Made by a program: the position numbers and the translations under genes. DNA of 64,000 nt from an uncultured Muribaculaceae bacterium (GTDB lineage: Bacteria > Bacteroidota > Bacteroidia > Bacteroidales > Muribaculaceae), in the NCBI GenBank assembly GCA_910588245.1, contig CAJUQP010000001.1:62001-126000 (forward strand), given 5' to 3'. Position 1 is the stretch's first letter. Each line of letters opens with the position of its first letter. The notes below the pieces were generated by a model that was not told the DNA's origin, ran no database searches, and saw nothing but the letters and a program-made list of their open reading frames with translations. Shown here piece after piece: positions 27,201-35,607 of the stretch.

Positions 27201-27913
27201 ATCAGTCGGTCGTGGGCTTCGGCATCCTCTTCATTTGTGAAATGCACGTCGTTGGTGGCCACTACCTTTATACCGTGTTTCTGCCCCATCTTCACAAGAA
27301 AGTCGTTTACCTTCACTTGCTGAGGATATACATCGCGGTTAGCGTTTTCCTTGAATGTCTGGTGGCGCTGAAGTTCAAGATAATAATCATCGCCGAATGT
27401 AGCCTTATACCATAGTATCCTCTCTTCGGCAGCCTGAAGATCGTCGTGCATTATGAACTGAGGCACCTCACCGCCGAGGCAGGCTGAACATATTATAAGT
27501 CCGTCACTATGCAGGGCAAGCTGCTCGCGGTCTGTCCTCGGCTTATAGTAATAGCCGTCGGTCCAGGCTTTACTCACGAGCTTTATCAGGTTATGATATC
27601 CTGTACTGTTCTTTGCGAGCACTATAAGGTGATAACCGTTGTCGCTTTTGTCTTTCTTATCGGTAAGTTTCTCACGGGCAACATACATCTCACAACCGAG
27701 AATAGGCTTGAATTTCTCCTCGTCGGGCTTACCGGAGTTCTTCTTATTGACATAATTAAAGAATTCCTTGATACCAAACATATTGCCATGGTCGGTCAAG
27801 GCTATTCCTCTCATCCCGTCAGCTATGGCTTTGTCTACGAGTTCCTGCACGGAGGCTTTGCCGTCAAGCAGGCTGTACTGTGAGTGTACATGTAGGTGTG
27901 TGAATGGTATCAT
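24233..27913 (-). CDS. dnaE: DNA polymerase III alpha subunit
   Basis: 1226 residues. N-terminal PHP domain (FTHLHVHSQYSLLDGKASVQ), polymerase catalytic aspartates in LPDIDVDFDDDGR, helix-hairpin-helix/finger region (KSHATCYTWVAYQTAYLKA) and a C-terminal OB fold (LTMGGLVTAFNVKTSKNGNQ). Replicative chromosomal polymerase subunit. Length and domain order are normal for Bacteroidetes DnaE. Single copy in the window; trxA follows. Confidence 0.98.
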   Translation of the reverse strand: MIPFTHLHVHSQYSLLDGKASVQELVDKAIADGMRGIALTDHGNMFGIKEFFNYVNKKNSGKPDEEKFKPILGCEMYVAREKLTDKKDKSDNGYHLIVLAKNSTGYHNLIKLVSKAWTDGYYYKPRTDREQLALHSDGLIICSACLGGEVPQFIMHDDLQAAEERILWYKATFGDDYYLELQRHQTFKENANRDVYPQQVKVNDFLVKMGQKHGIKVVATNDVHFTNEEDAEAHDRLICVSMQKRFSEPRMHYTKQEWLKSTEEMNKIFGDIPEALSTSGEILDKVEFYSIDHGPIMPNFEIPKEFGTEEEYRSRLTEEDLFNEFTRDENGNVVLSQEDAEKKIKRLGGYDKLYRIKFEADYLEMLTMQGAKERYGDPLPEEVAERLKFELYIMKTMGFPGYFLIVQDFINTSRNKLGVSIGPGRGSAAGSAAAYCLGITQIDPIKYDLLFERFLNPDRISLPDIDVDFDDDGRYTTLKYVTEKYGAEKVAHIITYQTMATKSAIKDVAKVMELPLPESNRLAKLVPDRLPEVNGKSPKINFKNCLAYCKEFEAETHNENPLVREVMKYAGQLEGNVRGTGIHACGVIICRDDITDWVPVSMATDADGSKVISTQYEGSLIEETGLIKMDFLGLKTLSIIKEALANIKQTRGFDLDIENIPLDDPATFKLYCDGRTTSTFQFESAGMQNSLRDLKPSKFEDLIAMNALYRPGPMDYIPSFIKRKHGEEPIVYDIPIMEKYLKETYGITVYQEQVMLLSRLLSNFTRGESDMLRKAMGKKQIDKMAKLKVKFMAEGQKNGHKAEVLEKIWADWEKFASYAFNKSHATCYTWVAYQTAYLKANYPAEYMAGVLSRNLSAADKLKKIMDECIRMGIDVKGPDINESREKFGVNKKGEIRFGLGAVKGVGANAVTAIIQEREANGPFKDIYDFVERVNLSACNRSSIENMAMAGAFDSMGYMREIFVEPMFDTTWTDMLVKYGQTIQNDKNSLQVSLFGDMEPIDTAKPPIPKVEPWNRIKLLDEEKKLVTIYLSAHPLDPYYMELRYGCNCQCADFEDKKVAGAKLTMGGLVTAFNVKTSKNGNQYGQLTIEDKSGSVSFNIFGKAFEAHKNRFVVGDTVFMKVNVVPGRWDPTKIDANIDEVYSLDSMKGTMANSVSIYLDYRFDTEDFFSKLLAFTPDERPGDLFIEIYNPETRQIVKVHSRKKFPISKDLVDFLDDWGVKYKVLTV

Positions 27914-27977
27914 GGTTATATCCGTGAGCTATAATTGTTTATAATTTCGGGAGCGACATTCGGTTTATGCATGCATG

Positions 27978-28015
27978 AAACCGGCCGCAATGGATGGATC
28001 CATCACGGCCGGTTT
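27978..28015 (-). terminator. Hairpin after the tricorn-like protease gene
   Basis: Perfect 10-bp AAACCGGCCG / CGGCCGGTTT with an 18-base loop, 67 bases past the stop at 28082. T-tract only short on the minus strand. Confidence 0.6.
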
Positions 28016-28081
28016 TACTGTCCTGCCGTCTGTCCTTAAGATAAACGGCTAAGGATTGCCTTTATTTTTCGATTGGCTGTT

Positions 28082-31000
28082 TTATTTAGCGGTCTTCTGC
28101 ATCAGGTGACGTACGGCGCCCTCAAGCTGTGCGTCTATACCCTTCTCCACATCGGCAGGTGCGTTGTAGATCACGACATCGGGATTGAGCTGGGTATTTT
28201 CAAGCACTGTGCCGTCGTTGGCCATGTTGGTGACTTGCGGGATACCGAAAACGATCGAGGGATCGATCTGATTCTCCCACCACACTGCTGTCATTGTGCC
28301 GGGAATAGGAGCTCCGATCACTTCACCGATTCCAAGAGTCTGGTAGGCATAGGGGGTGCCATGTGCGTCACTGTAATTGCTCTCGTTGACAAGCATCACA
28401 GAGGGTTTGTTCCACTGTGCGAACGGCTCTTCACCGATCTTACGGCCTCTCGGGTTATAGGTCACATATTTGTGGCCGCTGAGAAGGATGGCGATATCAT
28501 TGTGGAGCCAGCCTCCGCCATTATGGCGTGTGTCGACGACTACGGCATCGCAGTCGCGGTATTTACCGAGTATGCGGTCGTATACGGTCTGATAGCTCGG
28601 ACCGTCCATACCCCTTACATGCACGTAGCCTATACGGCCGCCTGAGATACTGTCAGTGATGCGTTCGTTGCGTTCCACCCATCTCTGATAGGCCATGTTC
28701 GATTGCGTGCCTGCGGAGATAGGCTTGACTGTGGCGGAAGCAGTCTTGCCGTCGGCCTTGCGTATGTCAAGACGAACTTTCTTACCGGCTTTTCCCTCAA
28801 GTAGTGGGAAATAGTCTTTCCCGGCAAGAATTTTCTCTCCGTCGATTGCAGTGACGATGTCGCCGGGACGTATGCCTGCCGCTTTCGATGCAAGAGGTCC
28901 CCTGGGGAATATCTCGGCAACTTTAAGACCATCGCCTGCATAAGACTCATCAAAATAAGCTCCGAGATATGAAGTCGAGAGCGGTGCTCCGTTGCCATAA
29001 TACCGGCCTCCGGTATGGGATGCGTTGAGTTCGCCGAGCACCTCGCTGAGCAGTGTGGCGAAATCGCGGTTGTTGGAGATATAGGGGAGGAACTCGCGAT
29101 AGTGATCAGTATAATATTTCCAGTCTACGCCATGCATGTTGACATCGTAGAATTTATCGGCCACCTGCTTTGCCATATGGTCGTATATGTAAGCCCTCTC
29201 AAGCGACGGTTTACGGTCATAGGGTGCCTCGAATTCAACATCTTTCACGTCTGAGCTTCCGAGATTGACTTTCTTTATGCCATAGTTCGTAAGCACGAAA
29301 AGGTTCTCACCTTTCTTGTCGGGGTTGAGCTGTCCGGCAACTCCTTTGAGAAGCACCTTGGTCTCACCTTTCTTGAGATCCGATACGATGATGTTGTAGC
29401 CACCCTCCGTGGCACCGGCCACATAATAGAGTTTGTCGCCTTTGGGTGAAAGATAATAGTCCCATATGCTTGCAGACCGGTTTGTAAGCCTGCGGGTACG
29501 GTAGCGGCGGTTGTCGAGATCGAGTGGCGTTTCCTTCACCTCTTCCTTATCAGCGTCGGCTTTCTTTCCTTTCTTATCTTTCTTCCCTTTCTTTTTATCA
29601 TCTTTCTTGTCCTTATCGCTGTCCTTGCTCTCTTTTTCGGCTTTCTCGGCAAGGGCTGCCTCTTCCTCAGTGTAGTTGAACTTCTCCCAGGCCTCCGGAT
29701 CAAGCACCATGATCATCACGTCTTCCTGAGCGCCCCACGATCCTTGTGCCTTCATGCCGTATTTGCTGGAGGTATAGGCTACGGCTTTTCCGTCGAGCAC
29801 CCATTTCGGAGTGGAGTCGGAATGTCCGCTCTCAGTCAGGTCGACCACCTGCGAGCCATCTGCCCTGGCAATCGCCACATCGGTATTGTTCCAGCCACCG
29901 TTGCCGATATAGGAGATCAGTATCCATTTTCCGTCAGGGCTCCATGAGAAAGGTACGTCGCCGTCGGAGTAGGAATAGTTGTATTTGCCGTCGAGGGCAG
30001 TGTTGACTTTCTTTGAAGCGACATCAATGACCTTCAGCTCTGTACGGTCTTCGAGGAAAGCCACTTTCTTGCCGTCGGGCGAGAACTGAGGCTGCATGGC
30101 GGATGTGCCGCACTTATAGAGAGGCTCTATCACTATGTCGGTGGCATAAGCGAATTCCTTCTCCTTGTCGTCTTTTATCCTTGCGATGAAAAGCTGCCAG
30201 ATGCCGTCGACATCGCTATCGAAAACTATGGAACGGCCATCGGGAGAGAAACTTGCGGTACGTTCCTGGGCCGGAGTATCAGTGATACGCTTGGTGGTCT
30301 TGTATTCGGTAGATGTCACGTAAAGGTCACCACGGTAAATGAACGCCACCTGTTTCCCGTCGGGCGAGACGGTGATATCTGACGCGCCACTTCTTACATA
30401 TCTCTTTACCAAGTCGCTGTCATAGTCATCGGTATTAACCGTGACGTTTACTTTCTGAGGCTCTGAACCGGGGCGCAACGTATAGATGTCGCCGTCCCAG
30501 GAGAATGCGAGCAGACCGTTTGATGCCGCCGAGAGCGTACGAACGGGATGCTTGGAGAATTTGGTGAGCTGTTTTGCGGTCTTGCCGTCAATCGAACTCT
30601 CGAAAACGTTGAGTGTGCCGTCCTTATCGCTTACAAAATAATAGGTGTCTCCTTTACCCCACACCGGCGACTGGTCACCACCGTTGTAATCAGTGAGCTG
30701 GCGGAAACTGCCGTTGTCATAAAGCCATACATCGGCTGTGCCGGAAGAATGTTCATGTTTGCGGAGCACATCCTCCACTCCTTTACGATCCTGATATAGG
30801 AGCTGACCTTTTGAGTTGGCGTTTGCGGATGTTACCGGTACCGAAAGATAGAGGTGCGGACGCGGACTCTCGTTATTGACGTTGATGGTATACATCTGTG
30901 TCAGGAACGGCGAGCGTGCCGTGTTTCGTCCCACAAGTTGGGAGGTGTTGAAAAGAAGCGTGGAGTCATTGATGAAAGTTAGAGGCTTTTCGTTGCCGCT

Positions 31001-31318
31001 GTTTGTTGTGAGACGCCGTGGCTTCCCTCCTTCTGACGATGTGATAAAGATATCGTCGCTCCCCTCCCGGGTGCTCATGAAGACTATTCTCTTGCCGTCG
31101 GGAGTCCAGACCGGCATGCCGTCATACTCACTGTTGGAGGTGATCTGTGTGGCCTGACCACCTCCGGCCGGCACGGTGAAGATATCTCCTTTATAGGTGA
31201 AGGCTATTTTTGTGCCGTCGGGTGAGATCGCCACATCGCGGAGCCACCTGGCGTTTTCAGCCGCCGATGTCGCGAAAATTCCTGTGGCCAGAAGCGAGAT
31301 TGCTAAAATCCGTTTCAT
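28082..31318 (-). CDS. Tricorn-like S41 protease with WD40-type propellers and PDZ
   Basis: 1078 residues with a signal peptide (MKRILAISLLATGIFATSAA). Two N-terminal beta-propellers made of PD40/TolB-like repeats (DVAISPDGTKIAFTYKGDIF; VWTPDGKRIVFMSTREGSDD; ITVSPDGKQVAFIYRGDLYV), a C1-like region, a PDZ (GLKVAEIFPRGPLASKAAGI) and a C-terminal S41 domain (VVVDTRHNGGGWLHND; likely nucleophile Ser in NESNYSDAHG). Tricorn enzymes degrade oligopeptides released by larger proteases. A Lys/Asp-rich stretch of ~45 residues (near 560-610) interrupts the second propeller and is probably disordered. Here it is exported, unlike the archaeal enzyme. Confidence 0.93.
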   Translation of the reverse strand: MKRILAISLLATGIFATSAAENARWLRDVAISPDGTKIAFTYKGDIFTVPAGGGQATQITSNSEYDGMPVWTPDGKRIVFMSTREGSDDIFITSSEGGKPRRLTTNSGNEKPLTFINDSTLLFNTSQLVGRNTARSPFLTQMYTINVNNESPRPHLYLSVPVTSANANSKGQLLYQDRKGVEDVLRKHEHSSGTADVWLYDNGSFRQLTDYNGGDQSPVWGKGDTYYFVSDKDGTLNVFESSIDGKTAKQLTKFSKHPVRTLSAASNGLLAFSWDGDIYTLRPGSEPQKVNVTVNTDDYDSDLVKRYVRSGASDITVSPDGKQVAFIYRGDLYVTSTEYKTTKRITDTPAQERTASFSPDGRSIVFDSDVDGIWQLFIARIKDDKEKEFAYATDIVIEPLYKCGTSAMQPQFSPDGKKVAFLEDRTELKVIDVASKKVNTALDGKYNYSYSDGDVPFSWSPDGKWILISYIGNGGWNNTDVAIARADGSQVVDLTESGHSDSTPKWVLDGKAVAYTSSKYGMKAQGSWGAQEDVMIMVLDPEAWEKFNYTEEEAALAEKAEKESKDSDKDKKDDKKKGKKDKKGKKADADKEEVKETPLDLDNRRYRTRRLTNRSASIWDYYLSPKGDKLYYVAGATEGGYNIIVSDLKKGETKVLLKGVAGQLNPDKKGENLFVLTNYGIKKVNLGSSDVKDVEFEAPYDRKPSLERAYIYDHMAKQVADKFYDVNMHGVDWKYYTDHYREFLPYISNNRDFATLLSEVLGELNASHTGGRYYGNGAPLSTSYLGAYFDESYAGDGLKVAEIFPRGPLASKAAGIRPGDIVTAIDGEKILAGKDYFPLLEGKAGKKVRLDIRKADGKTASATVKPISAGTQSNMAYQRWVERNERITDSISGGRIGYVHVRGMDGPSYQTVYDRILGKYRDCDAVVVDTRHNGGGWLHNDIAILLSGHKYVTYNPRGRKIGEEPFAQWNKPSVMLVNESNYSDAHGTPYAYQTLGIGEVIGAPIPGTMTAVWWENQIDPSIVFGIPQVTNMANDGTVLENTQLNPDVVIYNAPADVEKGIDAQLEGAVRHLMQKTAK

Positions 31319-31408
31319 GATTTAAGAATTTAGTTTTAAAGGTGAATGGATCCCAGGCGAGGGGAGTGGCCTGGATTTCAGGATGACCGGCATGCCGGCT
31401 TTATACCG

Positions 31409-31416
31409 CAAAAGTA
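31409..31416 (-). promoter_or_regulatory. Promoter -7 box for the tricorn-like gene
   Basis: TACTTTTG followed by C on the minus strand, 91 bases before the ATG at 31318. Confidence 0.55.
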
Positions 31417-31469
31417 ATGAAACAATACGGGACTGGCAACAAAAAGGGGGGTAAAAAAATTTTTTTGAG

Positions 31470-31477
31470 TAATTTTG
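31470..31477 (+). promoter_or_regulatory. Promoter -7 box for the ECF sigma operon
   Basis: TAATTTTG on the plus strand, 35 bases before the sigma gene start at 31512; housekeeping-type, so the operon has at least one non-autogenous promoter. Confidence 0.6.
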
Positions 31478-31511
31478 TTGCAAATGGATTTACCTGACGT
31501 ATTGAAGACAG

Positions 31512-31994
31512 ATGAAAGGAGATTTTTTGACATCGGCATTTAAAAGTCTGCGTTCCCGCCTGAACGCATCGGGCAGGCACGACGATGATTCCGACGACGC
31601 TCTTCAGGATGCGTTCTGCCGCCTCTGGGCGCGCAGGAATGAGATCCACGGAGAACGTGAGGCGGAAGGAATGCTCGCTGTGACCGTCAGGAATATCCGC
31701 ATAGACCGGTTCCGAACCATGGCAGCCCATCCATCCACAGGATTCGACGGAGTGGCGGAACCGGTACAGACGGCTGACGATGACCAGACAATGGAGACCT
31801 ATGCCAGAGTCAATGCCCTGGTGAATGAATCGCTATCACCACGTGAACGGGAGATACTGCTACGGCGTGACCGCGACGGCTGGGATTTCGATGAACTCGC
31901 CGACAGTTTCGGACTTTCGGAGGCCAATGTCAGGATGATTCTTTCAAGAGCGAGAAAAAAAGTAAGAGATCTTTACAGATCGCAGAATGGATAA
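31512..31994 (+). CDS. ECF-type RNA polymerase sigma factor
   Basis: 160 residues with region 2 (DDALQDAFCRLWARRNEIHG; VTVRNIRIDRFRTM) and region 4 (LSPREREILLRRDRDGWDFD; SEANVRMILSRARKKVRDLY). First of five closely spaced genes (31512-34835): sigma, putative anti-sigma, a secreted protein and two outer-membrane barrels. Likely controls its own operon in response to an envelope signal. The start of the next gene overlaps its stop by eight bases. Confidence 0.93.
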   Translation: MKGDFLTSAFKSLRSRLNASGRHDDDSDDALQDAFCRLWARRNEIHGEREAEGMLAVTVRNIRIDRFRTMAAHPSTGFDGVAEPVQTADDDQTMETYARVNALVNESLSPREREILLRRDRDGWDFDELADSFGLSEANVRMILSRARKKVRDLYRSQNG

Positions 31995-32520
31995 CCTTAT
32001 GATATGGATTATGGACAAAAGTACGCGACATGAATTGATCGACAGGTATTTCGAAGGTGAACTTTCCCTGGATGAGGAGCGCATGCTGCGGTCGGAACTG
32101 CTCCGGCTCACCGATCCGGACAACATTGAGCATGAGGCGCTCGCCGTAATGTCATATTCCCTCTTAAACGCTGATAAGAGGGGGAGGGAGGAAGAGCCGA
32201 GGTCAGGTAAAGACGTCGCACTCTTGCGACGCCACAGATGGCTCACCTATACGGCCGCCGCGGTCATTGCTGCGGCTGTCATGACGGTAGGAGTGACCTT
32301 CCTGACAGGATCCTCGGTCAGATCTGACTGCTACGCCTATATCGGGGGTGAGCGTATAGATGACCGTGAGACTGTGATGAGGATTCTCGATTCCCAGCTT
32401 GACGAGATGAAAGAGGCCTCGGAAGGAATCTCCAGGGAGATAGAGAGCGATCTGGGCGATTTCCGCGATGCCCTCAAAAGCGATGACATCATGTTTGAAT
32501 CAGAAAACAAAAGGATATGA
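31987..32520 (+). CDS. Putative membrane anti-sigma factor
   Basis: 177 residues: an N-terminal cytoplasmic part of ~80 residues (HELIDRYFEGELSLDEERML, reminiscent of anti-sigma ASD-like helices), one membrane helix (LTYTAAAVIAAAVMTVGVTFL) and a ~75-residue periplasmic tail with predicted coiled coil (QLDEMKEASEGISREIESDL). No named domain recognised. The assignment comes from topology and position directly after the sigma gene, with overlapping start, which is standard for these pairs. In-frame ATGs at 32002 and 32011 are alternative starts. Confidence 0.68.
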   Translation: MDNLMIWIMDKSTRHELIDRYFEGELSLDEERMLRSELLRLTDPDNIEHEALAVMSYSLLNADKRGREEEPRSGKDVALLRRHRWLTYTAAAVIAAAVMTVGVTFLTGSSVRSDCYAYIGGERIDDRETVMRILDSQLDEMKEASEGISREIESDLGDFRDALKSDDIMFESENKRI

Positions 32521-32954
32521 AAAGAATAATTGCAGTTTTGATGACAGCTTTCATATGTGTCATTCAGGCATATGCCCAGAATGGACTGAATATAGCGCCA
32601 TTCTTCTCTCCTGAATATACAGCCAGACCGGAAGTGACAATGCTCTCATTAAAAGGTGATAAACTCCATGAAAGAAACCTGACCTGCTATCGCAGCATAT
32701 CGGTGGAGGGCAATCCCGCGGTTGCAGACAAGATCACGGCTGCTGTGCTTAAGGATAGTGCCGACGCGCGGTCGAAAGAGGTTTCGTATAAAAAAGGAGA
32801 GCTCTACTTCGGTTTCTACTTCCTGGGAGGCTCTGATTGGCACCGAAGGTATATACTCTATCTGAACCGCCGTCCGGCAGGGAAGGAGAAGGTCACGCTC
32901 ATCTTCATTGAGGGCAATGTGGGAGAAAACACGGTGAAAAACATGATAAGGTAA
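32517..32954 (+). CDS. Secreted protein of unknown function in the ECF operon
   Basis: 145 residues with a signal peptide (MKRIIAVLMTAFICVIQAYA-Q). The mature part has alternating strands (NLTCYRSISVEGNPAVADKI; GELYFGFYFLGGS; YILYLNRRPAGKEKVTLIFI) and recalls small periplasmic DUF families encoded after Bacteroidetes ECF sigma genes (DUF4252- or DUF6108-like, unverified). Start overlaps the anti-sigma stop by four bases (ATGA), so translational coupling is likely. It may take part in sensing. Confidence 0.65.
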   Translation: MKRIIAVLMTAFICVIQAYAQNGLNIAPFFSPEYTARPEVTMLSLKGDKLHERNLTCYRSISVEGNPAVADKITAAVLKDSADARSKEVSYKKGELYFGFYFLGGSDWHRRYILYLNRRPAGKEKVTLIFIEGNVGENTVKNMIR

Positions 32955-33009
32955 GACTCAGGCCACTTGACTTCCAATAATATTTTGATAAAAATTAAAG
33001 TTCCACACT

Positions 33010-33897
33010 ATGAATAAGATTATTATGATTATGGCGCTGGTATCCGCCGGCGCGGCGACATTATCGGCACAGGTCCCTGCCGATACTGTCAGAGTGATCG
33101 ACAACGCCCGTAATGTGATCATAACGAGCAAAGATGGCAAAACCACTGTCACTGCTGATTATACTGATAGAGAAGGCTCCGCGTTGAAATTCCGCTATGA
33201 TGTGGATGTAGTTCCATCCGATGATATCGACAGGGAGTTTTCCGACAACTGGGGTATGGATTTCCCTTTTATAGGTCCGCGATGCATAGACTGCGAGGAG
33301 AAACGGCATGATGCTAAAGTGCGCCGTTATGTCACCGGTTTCAGGCATCTCTACTGGGGCTGGCGCTTCAACGACGGAGATAAAGGCAATGTGAGAAACT
33401 GTTTCGAGGTTGGCATACGCGATCTTATAGGCGTGTCCTGGCAAAGACGCGGCTCAGAACTCGAGATCGGAGCCGGAATCGGAATGAAACGTTTTTCTGT
33501 GGCTAAGGGATATGCCTACACCAAGAATGGGGATCGGATTCTACCCGTAGCTATGGAAGAAGGTGTGAATGTGCGTCATTCAAGACTTGATATGCTTCTC
33601 TTCCATGTACCTGTGTTGTATAACCAACCTATCGGTCGTTATTTCAAATTCACTCTCGGCGGTGTGCTCAATCTTAATACATATGCAAAGGCTAACGCAG
33701 AGTTTGGCGACGATAAGCATCATGAGAAAATATCATATAAAGGTCTGCAACAGAATCTCGTGACTGTCGACGCTCTGGCAGCAGTCAACATCGGCGGTTT
33801 CGGCATATATGCTTCATGGAGTCCGATGAAGCTTTTCAATAAAAAATATGGTCCTGAGCTCAAAGGATGGTCGCTTGGCATAGATCTCGACTTCTGA
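33010..33897 (+). CDS. Outer-membrane beta-barrel protein A of the ECF operon
   Basis: 295 residues with a signal peptide (MNKIIMIMALVSAGAATLSA). Two parts: an N-terminal periplasmic or surface beta segment (VIDNARNVIITSKDGKTTVT) and a barrel-like region (GVSWQRRGSELEIGAGIGMK; YFKFTLGGVLNLNTYA; GGFGIYASWSPMKLF) ending in aromatic residue LGIDLDF, a typical beta signal for outer-membrane insertion. It is a paralogue of the next gene: both have the same N-terminal strand pattern and both contain a YxSWSPMK/YVRYSPMK motif near the end. Confidence 0.78.
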   Translation: MNKIIMIMALVSAGAATLSAQVPADTVRVIDNARNVIITSKDGKTTVTADYTDREGSALKFRYDVDVVPSDDIDREFSDNWGMDFPFIGPRCIDCEEKRHDAKVRRYVTGFRHLYWGWRFNDGDKGNVRNCFEVGIRDLIGVSWQRRGSELEIGAGIGMKRFSVAKGYAYTKNGDRILPVAMEEGVNVRHSRLDMLLFHVPVLYNQPIGRYFKFTLGGVLNLNTYAKANAEFGDDKHHEKISYKGLQQNLVTVDALAAVNIGGFGIYASWSPMKLFNKKYGPELKGWSLGIDLDF

Positions 33898-33944
33898 AGC
33901 TCGGAAGTATTTGATTCTGTAAATCAGTTAAAACACACTACGAA

Positions 33945-34835
33945 ATGAAAACTAAAATAATAGCTACGATATTCTCTCTCCTTGCGCTGCCTTCTGTCGC
34001 TCTCTGTCAGGAAGTCACCGACACAATTGTTAATGTCCCGGCGGAATCCAAGATAGTGATCACCGAAAACCCCAACGGCACCTTATTTACCGTGACCCCT
34101 GTGGACGCTGTTTACGGAGAGGAGGAGTCTCTGCTGGTGAAATACCCTGAGAACGCATCGGTATCATCGCGCCAGACAAGCTTCCGGAGCATCTTCGGAC
34201 ATGGCATAGAGATCGGTGGATGCTGCAGGGATAACGGCTACTGGAGCATCATCGCCGACGGTATCTGCATAGGTCTCAACAGGGCAAACGGACAGGGCTC
34301 GCCTGATGCCATGCAATGGTCGAAATCATTTGAGTTAAGCTGGTTGAGCTGTATAGGGGTATCATATTCTTATAAGGCGTTCGCCGTGTCGCTCGGCTTC
34401 GGGTTCGACTGGAGAAACTACCGCTGCACGACCTCCGACCTCCGGCTTGTTGTCAACGAAGAAAGGGGTATAACGTGGCAACCTTACGCTGATGGTGAAC
34501 GTGGCCGCATGTCGCGCTTGAAGACGTTTGCGCTCCAGTTCCCGTTACTTTGCCAGGTGCGCATTCCGGGCACGTCGTTGACCGTGAAGGGCGGACCGAT
34601 AATGTGTGTCAACACCTACGCCTCCGTAAAATCGGTGTATGATGACCCAGACGGCAATAAATGCGAGGAGTTTGCAAAGGGTATAGGAATCCGTAAGGTC
34701 ACACTCGATCTTCTCGGCAATGTTTCCTTGAATGGCGGTATCGGCCTTTACGTCAGATACTCACCGATGAAGGTGATGAAATCGCCGGGAATCAATTTCC
34801 GGCCACTGACTGTCGGAGTATCCATAGGATTCTGA
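33945..34835 (+). CDS. Outer-membrane beta-barrel protein B, paralogue of A
   Basis: 296 residues with signal peptide (MKTKIIATIFSLLALPSVAL). N-terminal segment IVNVPAESKIVITENPNGTL parallels protein A, as do KAFAVSLGFGFDWRNYRC and GGIGLYVRYSPMKVM; it ends in LTVGVSIGF. Several cysteines (GGCCRDNG; RCTTSD) are unlike A and may form disulfides. Last gene of the operon, 47 bases after A, followed by a strong bidirectional terminator. The pair likely arose by tandem duplication. Confidence 0.78.
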   Translation: MKTKIIATIFSLLALPSVALCQEVTDTIVNVPAESKIVITENPNGTLFTVTPVDAVYGEEESLLVKYPENASVSSRQTSFRSIFGHGIEIGGCCRDNGYWSIIADGICIGLNRANGQGSPDAMQWSKSFELSWLSCIGVSYSYKAFAVSLGFGFDWRNYRCTTSDLRLVVNEERGITWQPYADGERGRMSRLKTFALQFPLLCQVRIPGTSLTVKGGPIMCVNTYASVKSVYDDPDGNKCEEFAKGIGIRKVTLDLLGNVSLNGGIGLYVRYSPMKVMKSPGINFRPLTVGVSIGF

Positions 34836-34847
34836 CATATATCAAAA

Positions 34848-34899
34848 ATGATGACGCCATGCGGAAGTTGAAATTTTCCGCATGGCGTCATCATTTTTT
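34848..34899. terminator. Bidirectional terminator between convergent barrel operons
   Basis: 19-bp perfect stem ATGATGACGCCATGCGGAA / TTCCGCATGGCGTCATCAT flanked by A-tract and T-tract, so it can terminate in both directions. Confidence 0.9.
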
Positions 34900-34923
34900 A
34901 GATTAAGACAAAACTCTAATATC

Positions 34924-35586
34924 CTAGAAATCCACTCCTAAAGTAAGCATGAACACCCCTGATGTGACAGAATCAAAAGTGTCAAACCTCCCATTTGCGG
35001 AAGCCGCAGGCTGACGCTGGAATTTCATCCCTATCGCAGTATTGTAGGCGATTCCGAGGTTGAAGCCCACGGATTTGCCAAATCGCACACCGACTGATGG
35101 AACGAAATAAATGCCGCTGCGTGGTTTGACATAGTATTGATCGCCGCTTGTCCAGGTCATGCAGCCATCGTTCAGGCTGACTCCGAACTGATAACCTATC
35201 TTAAGATCTGCGAAAGGTGTGATCTTTCTCTGCCGGTCAAGGGTCCATCTGACGTTGGCATACAGAGGGAAATAGAGAGCGTAGAACTTTGTCTCAGTCC
35301 AGCTGTAGCGCGACGAATCGTGTTCCTTATAACTTAAAAAATTGGTGTATCCGCCGAATCCTATGCCGGCGAACAGATTCGGCATAACCTGATAGCCCTC
35401 GGTTATGTTCATGCCAAATGTAAGGGCAGGCCTGATATTCTTGTATCTGTAATCGCCGGTTGAGAACTCTGTCCCGACGGTGGAAGGGGAACTTCCTGCG
35501 TGAAAATCAACAAATGTATGGTAACCCTGTGCCTGCGAAAGCATAGGAAGTATCACCAGGACAAGGATCAATATTATCTTTTTCAT
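34924..35586 (-). CDS. Outer-membrane beta-barrel protein, third gene of barrel-lipoprotein operon
   Basis: 220 residues: signal peptide (MKKIILILVLVILPMLSQAQ), then barrel-type strands (LFAGIGFGGYTNFLSY; ITPFADLKIGYQFGVSL; GIYFVPSVGVRFGKSVGFNL) ending VFMLTLGVDF. It is clearly paralogous to the barrel part of the gene at 36823: shared FVPSVGVR/FMPSVGMR, LKIGYQ/IKLGYQ and SGVFMLTLGVDF/SGVMMLNIGFDF. Starts 21 bases after the lipoprotein gene stop. Confidence 0.8.
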   Translation of the reverse strand: MKKIILILVLVILPMLSQAQGYHTFVDFHAGSSPSTVGTEFSTGDYRYKNIRPALTFGMNITEGYQVMPNLFAGIGFGGYTNFLSYKEHDSSRYSWTETKFYALYFPLYANVRWTLDRQRKITPFADLKIGYQFGVSLNDGCMTWTSGDQYYVKPRSGIYFVPSVGVRFGKSVGFNLGIAYNTAIGMKFQRQPAASANGRFDTFDSVTSGVFMLTLGVDF

Positions 35587-35607
35587 AGATGTGGATGCTT
35601 TAGAAGA

